Assembly: GCA_008828725.1 (NCBI GenBank)
Contig: MEHQ01001944.1
Coordinates: 62,001-126,000, forward strand
Length of the DNA stretch: 64,000 nt
DNA from: Saccharina japonica
Taxonomy: Eukaryota; Sar; Phaeophyceae; Laminariales; Laminariaceae
Direction of reading: 5' to 3'
Shown: piece by piece, positions 62,801-64,000 of the stretch
Numbering within the stretch: position 1 is the first letter of the stretch
Layout of the letters: each line of letters begins with the position of its first letter
Notes under the pieces: generated by a model
What the model saw: only the letters and a program-made list of their open reading frames with translations
Database searches by the model: none
What the model was told of the DNA's origin: nothing
Position numbers and translations under genes: made by a program

Positions 62801-63017
62801 CATGTCATGCATGCCCGTAGCCGTATGACCATAGACCCTCACATCGCTACAGCGCCGGGACGGAGCACGTCGGGTTTTAACCGACCAGGTAGGCATTGCC
62901 TGCACCAGGGAGGGGGGAGGGGGTGCTTACCTCGACACGACGCGCGACGGATTCTTCTACAAGCAGCCTTTCGAGCCGTTCGCCTTCGCTTTCGTCCCCG
63001 TTTGCTGTGTTGTATTC
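40826..63017 (-). CDS. Large multi-EF-hand protein, EFCAB6-like, at least 16 exons
   Basis: From 61075 down to the TAG at 40826, 15 exons keep one frame (about 585 codons). The product has repeated EF-hand-like units: F.DYDRFN.GDIT, FGTVDRSNRGTVTEAQF, LFVDRTG..FGGQVRYKQFM, FRSTTRPEMIAWKDF, GFVAYLEFLKD, plus helical linkers such as KTLDHALSDAELTAVCKRYQ. Several loops lack the full set of acidic Ca2+ ligands, so many hands are probably structural. This architecture recalls EFCAB6/DJBP-type axonemal proteins (doublet-microtubule inner proteins in animals); that role here is inference. The 5' end is unresolved and may lie beyond the window. Two introns use GC donors. Confidence 0.8.
42415..42489 (-). 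CDS. EF-hand gene exon: VDRSNRGTVTEAQF; GC donor
   Basis: Acceptor ACGGCGCAG; 25 codons, ALFGTVDRSNRGTVTEAQFF then ALINQ. A clear EF-hand (DRSNRGTVT). The donor is CAG|GCAAGC, GC-AG, with no in-phase GT alternative nearby. Phase 0 to 0. Confidence 0.85.
43155..43238 (-). CDS. EF-hand gene exon: helical linker
   Basis: Acceptor CTCCTCAG, donor GAG|GTGACA. 28 codons, AVSPSSWKEEELLLKLSGEI to NPNLE. The other two frames have stops. Phase 0 to 0. Confidence 0.75.
43478..43600 (-). mobile_element. R1 element fragment
   Basis: Reverse-strand match to the R1 segment with CATGCATGACCGTAGTCGTA, CCATAGACCCTCGTATCCCT and GAGTTTTCACCGACCAGG. Confidence 0.65.
43735..44365 (+). repeat. GGTACCC / ACTCGGGTATTTACC minisatellite
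   Basis: A first motif at about 43740-43820, then about eight diverged units (about 37 bp) from 44090, of the kind CCATACTCGGGTATTTACCG then GGTACCCC. Related to the array at 49388-49805. Confidence 0.85.
44928..45021 (-). CDS. EF-hand gene exon: FRSTTRPEMIAWKDF
   Basis: Start at CGGGTGCCAG|TCTCAC, chosen because T completes the AC left by exon 46057-45926. LTQPELMALDSSFRSTTRPE then MIAWKDFCRAA. Donor GCG|GTTGAC. Phase 2 to 0. Confidence 0.8.
45235..45372 (+). mobile_element. R1 element fragment
   Basis: AGCAATATCTGCCTGGT, CGTCCCGGCATTGTAGGGAT and CGACTACGGCCATGCATGAA, matching R1 in forward orientation. Confidence 0.65.
45695..45790 (-). repeat. Copy of the end and donor of exon 45926-46057, in the intron
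   Basis: GCGCTGCGGCATCGTGCC...CACACGTCTTGAGGGTGTTC repeats 45890-45950 (GCGCTGCGGAAGCGGTCG...CTCACGTCTTGAGGGTGTCT), spanning the donor AAGAC|GTG. Confidence 0.8.
45926..46057 (-). CDS. EF-hand gene exon: ALRSALLAVGLQLSRCQ
   Basis: Acceptor TTTGTTCCAG, donor AAGAC|GTGAGC. GGMMTPRRRREALRSALLAV then GLQLSRCQCQLEDLLSHEDT. Phase 2 to 2. Confidence 0.8.
46418..46536 (-). CDS. EF-hand gene exon: charged linker
   Basis: Acceptor GCTTGCTCAG. DPLRTPRDLPNATKFRAM, then an acidic AEEEEGPE tract and a Ser/Ala-rich end. Donor CAAGG|GTGTGT is inferred from phase. Low-complexity linker. Phase 0 to 2. Confidence 0.65.
46845..47400 (-). repeat. Tandem repeats carrying copies of a splice donor
   Basis: Roughly six half-units of 80-95 bp (GTTGCACAAG..TATTTACAAGGTGGTGTTGCA and GACTCACCGCCGCGAGGAAAGCC). 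On the minus strand the second block contains GGCG|GTGAGTC, the donor of exon 47384-47596. It recurs near 46995, 47185 and 47280. Confidence 0.85.
47384..47596 (-). CDS. EF-hand gene exon: FTDYDRFNVGDIT
   Basis: Acceptor AAACGCAAG, donor GCG|GTGAGT. 71 codons: LPSLFTDYDRFNVGDITEAG, LGGACLLPAEPVFRAIVKKF, GGEVNYRAFLAA. A full pair of EF-hand-like units. Phase 0 to 0. Confidence 0.9.
48415..48580 (+). mobile_element. R1 element abutting an exon
   Basis: GCGCTTCGCGCTTGGTGCAA, CTGGTTGGTGAAAACCCAA, GGCATTGTAGGGATGCGAGG and CATACGACTACGGCATGCA. Its end lies only a few bases from the donor of exon 48584-48703. Confidence 0.75.
48584..48703 (-). CDS. EF-hand gene exon: helical segment
   Basis: Acceptor CAAAAACAG, donor AAG|GTTGGT. 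40 codons: ATREARGVERRLRGESSKVE then ELTQEEELMLAKFLRELAMK. Amphipathic helices. Phase 0 to 0. Confidence 0.8.
48773..49105 (+). repeat. About 155-bp direct repeat, just over two units
   Basis: AGAAGTAAGTGCACCCACGA begins units at about 48773, 48928 and 49082; GGAGGTGATTCTTAGAGAT and GGCTGAAGAAGATCGCTTTG recur. Two full units plus a partial third. Intronic. Confidence 0.9.
49388..49805 (+). repeat. About 31-bp GGTACCCGGGTA minisatellite
   Basis: About 13 units of ACTCTGGGGGTACCCGGGTA followed by CCTACCCGGGTAT. Half-units are near-palindromic (TACCCGGGTA). Long open frames on both strands come from the 31-bp periodicity. Confidence 0.95.
50069..50210 (-). CDS. EF-hand gene exon: YKNLVSDIEAVFTVEELE
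   Basis: Acceptor GCGCCAACAG, donor CAG|GTGCGC. YQSSVPSECSLGDGTPLVVY then KNLVSDIEAVFTVEELEKKP. Joins AVCK-R of exon 51952-52025 in phase 2. Phase 2 to 0. Confidence 0.9.
50712..50818. mobile_element. MITE A copy
   Basis: TTACGGAGGTCCATATTAAA...TATTTACTATGGTCCCCCGTAA, about 105 bp with inverted ends. Flanked by TTA/TAA-type bases. Confidence 0.8.
51877..51925 (-). repeat. Partial copy of the donor region of exon 51952-52025
   Basis: GCGAACCAACCTCTGTCACA at 51877 repeats GCGAACCTAACCTCTTGCAC at 51941, which covers the exon's donor (minus strand AAGAG|GTTAGG). Confidence 0.7.
51952..52025 (-). CDS. EF-hand gene exon: LDHALSDAELTAVCK
   Basis: Acceptor TTGCACTCAG, donor AAGAG|GTTAGG. AQLARVMKTLDHALSDAELT then AVCK. 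Typical inter-hand helix of this family. Phase 0 to 2. Confidence 0.9.
52325..52502 (+). repeat. About 90-bp tandem duplication
   Basis: GCGTGCTCTACA.AACGATAA, GGGGCACGTTAGCCACTTTT and AACAGCAAAACTGA recur once each with a few changes. Intronic. Confidence 0.9.
52745..53230 (+). repeat. About 230-bp tandem duplication of a dispersed repeat
   Basis: ATGAAATTCCGACGATTTTG, TTCCGAAAACGTTTCAGCCA and AAAAAAGGTATAC.TCTACCTCT occur twice. Relatives at 35180-35245 (inverted) and 56440-56530. Confidence 0.85.
53770..53802 (+). repeat. (CT)n microsatellite
   Basis: About 30 bases of CTCTCT in an intron. Confidence 0.9.
54065..54553 (-). mobile_element. R1 dispersed element, longest copy seen
   Basis: About 485 bp. 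One end has TTCATTTTCATGCATGGCCG, CCTCGCATCCCTACAATGCC and AGCGCGAAGCGCCGTGAGGT; the other has TGAACGACAGCTTCAATGAG and CGCACAAATGATCTACTCGA. No transposase or RT coding. Partial copies near 36130, 37400, 39284, 43478, 45235, 48415, 50890, 51268, 56632 and 62795. Probably a non-autonomous retroelement (TRIM/SINE-like); the class is not determined. Confidence 0.7.
54640..55070 (+). repeat. Diverged tandem repeat, 75-95 bp units
   Basis: About five or six units with GGCGTTGTTACTGCAAGGAA, CCGAAATGCTCTTATA and AGACCGTTAGGGACC. Intronic. Confidence 0.75.
55148..55257. mobile_element. MITE A copy, diverged
   Basis: Begins AATAGTACCTGGTAATCAGG and ends CTTACTATGGTCCCTCGCAA; same layout and length as other MITE A copies. 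Confidence 0.6.
55548..55646 (-). CDS. EF-hand gene exon: GFVAYLEFLKDVD; GC donor
   Basis: Acceptor TTCTCTTCAG; 33 codons, GFVAYLEFLKDVDAPMEAET then EAYIDNFVFGRDQ. Donor read as CAG|GCACGT (GC-AG) because it leaves phase 0 as the next exon needs. The nearby GT at 55543 would shift the frame by one. Phase 0 to 0. Confidence 0.8.
56546..56628. mobile_element. MITE-like element B, copy 3
   Basis: Best-preserved copy: TACCACTCTGGGCGGGAATA at one end and TATTCACGCCCAGAGTGGTA at the other (about 25-bp inverted repeat). An N follows at 56629. Confidence 0.85.
56632..56925. mobile_element. R1 element fragment
   Basis: AGAACCGCTTATGAGGCGGA, GGATGACAGCTTCAATGA and TCCCCTTGGGCGGAG, matching the right half of R1. 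Lies immediately beside MITE B across the N. Confidence 0.7.
56994..57128. mobile_element. MITE A copy with internal duplication
   Basis: GAGGGCCATAGTAAATAGGA ... CCTATTTACTAGTATTTACTATGGTCC. GTAAAGAAGGT and the right end are partly doubled. Confidence 0.75.
57644..57740 (-). CDS. EF-hand gene exon: ILEMRGRITRESITLKTAF
   Basis: Acceptor CCCACATCAG, donor AAG|GTACGA. LSAKESRDVDNIILEMRGRI then TRESITLKTAFK. Resembles the helix that precedes an EF-hand in this family. Phase 2 to 0. A following EF-hand loop exon may be missing between here and 55646. Confidence 0.82.
57905..58125 (+). repeat. AGATAGATC/AGGTAGATC decamer array
   Basis: About 20 units of GATAGATCAG or GGTAGATCAG. Intronic. Confidence 0.95.
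58321..58475 (+). repeat. (GAT)n microsatellite
   Basis: GATGATGATG-type array giving apparent poly-Met / poly-Asp frames. Confidence 0.9.
59762..59951. repeat. GGGTC / GACCC fold-back element, copy 4
   Basis: GGGTCGGGTCGGGTC on the left, GACCCGACCCGACC on the right, ending CCCGTGGGACAGCCGTGAA. Confidence 0.75.
60006..60139 (-). CDS. EF-hand gene exon: basic/Gly-rich segment
   Basis: Acceptor CTCGGCAG, donor CCAG|GTAAAA. GSVQVNIALFARQICRRVVA, then VRKRASASDAAG and a GGGG linker. Frame supported because AG plus A of the next exon forms Arg. Phase 0 to 2. A second frame is also open. Confidence 0.6.
60480..60515 (-). repeat. (CAG)n on the sense strand of the EF-hand gene
   Basis: About nine GCA/CAG triplets in the intron just after exon 60570-60605, or in that exon's tail if it is longer, where they would encode poly-Ala. 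Confidence 0.85.
60570..60605 (-). CDS. EF-hand gene exon: FFVLFLGSVDT, 3' limit uncertain
   Basis: Acceptor CGATTTTGCAG. FFVLFLGSVDTI completes the EF-hand begun by HYSGK in the previous exon. The donor ATA|GTTGAA is weak; the frame stays open to about 60420, so the exon may be longer and include the CAG repeat. Phase 0 to 0 if this donor is right. Confidence 0.5.
60895..61075 (-). CDS. EF-hand gene exon: LVSAGHYSGK
   Basis: Acceptor GATTATTTCAG, donor AAG|GTGAGA. AAAGGNAAGGKHPGSGG linker, then ERFKQLLRGLWRTHFTEGQA and ESLADRYLVSAGHYSGK. Phase 2 to 0. Confidence 0.85.
61635..61742. mobile_element. MITE A copy
   Basis: GTAGTAAATAGGACCTACGG...GGTCTTATTTACGGATGGTCC: inverted ends of the family, slightly decayed. 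Confidence 0.75.
61898..62000. mobile_element. MITE A copy, best preserved
   Basis: GGACCATAGTAAATAGGACC at the left and GGTCCTATTTACTATGGTCC at the right, a perfect 20-bp inverted repeat inside about 100 bp. It sits about 260 bp from the previous copy. Confidence 0.9.
62625..62676 (-). CDS. Possible EF-hand gene exon (YRSFMEKIG)
   Basis: Acceptor GCCGGCAG, donor CGG|GTGTTA. YRSFMEKIGSEALCQQR resembles the end of an EF-hand (compare YKQFMEAVG in the last exon). Its phases do not match the neighbouring exons, so other exons would be needed. Tentative. Confidence 0.3.
62795..62905 (-). mobile_element. R1 element fragment
   Basis: CATGCATGCCCGTAGCCGTA, GACCATAGACCCTCACATCG and CGGGTTTTAACCGACCAGG match R1. 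Confidence 0.65.
62931..63017 (-). CDS. EF-hand gene exon, most upstream placed
   Basis: Acceptor GTCTGCCCAG, donor GAG|GTAAGC. 29 codons, EYNTANGDESEGERLERLLV then EESVARRVE, acidic and helical. Phase 0 to 0 in this frame. The link to exon 61075 needs at least one unplaced exon. Confidence 0.6.
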
Positions 63018-64000
63018 CTGGGCAGACGGATAACGGGAACAACATCAGGCACCCTCACGTTTTTTTTCCCTCCTCCGAGGTACTCTTCCGCCTTTCCAGT
63101 TATTGGAGCCTGTACGTATACGTGTGCTGTTTATGCCCCACATTAACCCCAAGTAATATTGTCGCGTGACCACGGGCTGAAGGAGAGTTTGGCAACAATT
63201 TCATGTGAGACTAACAAAACAAAAAACATGGCGAATATCGGGGTAAATGCGATATATGCCTCCTTCGAGTCTGGGTGCAGCAGCAGCAGCAGCGCTTCGG
63301 GCCTTATCCCCGGCCGCGCGGGAATTTCCCCTCTCTACGAGTGTCGGGTGGATAGTGCGCGGCTGCCCGCTATGGTGCCTGTAAAATCGCTTGGCACATA
63401 GAAAGGGGGAAAAAGTGGAGCATAAACTAGCTGAAACTGGCGACTTGATAATGGCAAGAGCTCCATATGTATGTCGGAAAATACAGGACAGAAAGTGAAT
63501 ATATATATCTTCCAACACGACGAAAGGTCGCGAAGAAAGCAAAGCTCCACTCCGAGGGCGGCTGACGCCGTCCGCTACGCTCATGCAAGGAAAGGGGCTG
63601 AGAGGTCCACGATGTGGTGCAAGGACCCACTTATGGGATTCACCGGGATGTGGTAGTGTGCGGAGAAGTGCCGGTTGCCGCTATATGTAGTGCCGGTATT
63701 GTTAGCTGGCGCATACCGACTCTATAGAGCGGTCGTTACTGCAATGACAATTTTTCGTGGGCTATCAACTATTTTGTCGAAGCTGGTCAAGTCGTAAACA
63801 CGGCTGCTAGGCTTAGTGATAGAGCGGTTGCTTCATGCCGCACCCCCCCCTTTGCGCTAAGAAGCAAGCACATGAGCTAACCCTCTTCTTGGGCGAATTA
63901 CTACGTACCCTGGAAGTTTCGGCCGGCCTCGCCCGATCGTACTTTCTTCTGCCCCAAGACAGGGAAAGGGCAATTACTTTTGCAAGAAATTTCATTGCAC
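63018..64000. other. Window end, no firm gene
   Basis: Probably intron or 5' region of the EF-hand gene. A weak exon candidate lies at 63909-63948 on the minus strand (KKVRSGEAGRNFQ, donor GG|GTACGT), but its phase does not join exon 63017. A short CAG run occurs near 63278-63292. Confidence 0.4.

Overview
This window is eukaryotic nuclear DNA that is mostly intron. Two intron-rich genes meet tail to tail. Both appear to encode proteins of the motile axoneme, so the organism has flagellated cells. Many kilobase-scale introns, roughly balanced base composition and dense short repeats would suit a photosynthetic stramenopile such as a brown alga. That assignment is an inference; nothing in the sequence proves it.

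Gene 1 (+ strand, about 214 to 37720) is the 3' part of an axonemal dynein heavy chain. I could place 29 non-redundant exons whose splice phases agree from end to end. They give 3723 nt, or 1240 codons plus a TGA stop. They run from the second coiled coil of the stalk (CC2) through AAA5, the buttress, AAA6 and the long C-terminal domain. The upstream part (tail, linker, AAA1-4 and microtubule-binding domain) lies outside the window. The last part of the gene is disturbed. Six consecutive exons occur twice in direct orientation (copy A 18145-25769, copy B 26245-34327), and an inverted copy of the preceding exon sits at the junction beside a single N.

Gene 2 (- strand, about 63017 down to 40826) is a large protein with repeated degenerate EF-hands, resembling the EFCAB6 / DJ-1-binding-protein group. 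From 61075 downward, 15 exons keep a consistent phase to a TAG stop, about 585 codons. Further upstream the model is incomplete. The two genes are convergent, with about 3.1 kb between their stops.

Introns and the intergenic gap hold microsatellites, minisatellites, at least two MITE-like inverted-repeat families, a GGGTC fold-back family, a longer non-autonomous dispersed element (R1) and a short SINE-like family (R3). No transposase or reverse transcriptase, tRNA, rRNA or CRISPR was recognised.

I see no self-contained new molecular system. The strongest unusual signals are: an exceptional share of GC-AG introns (6 of about 42 assigned), repeated local tandem copying of exon-intron boundaries with decayed exon copies left in introns, and the duplicated dynein 3' end whose copies differ in coding sequence only at synonymous sites and cannot be read in series without a frameshift.
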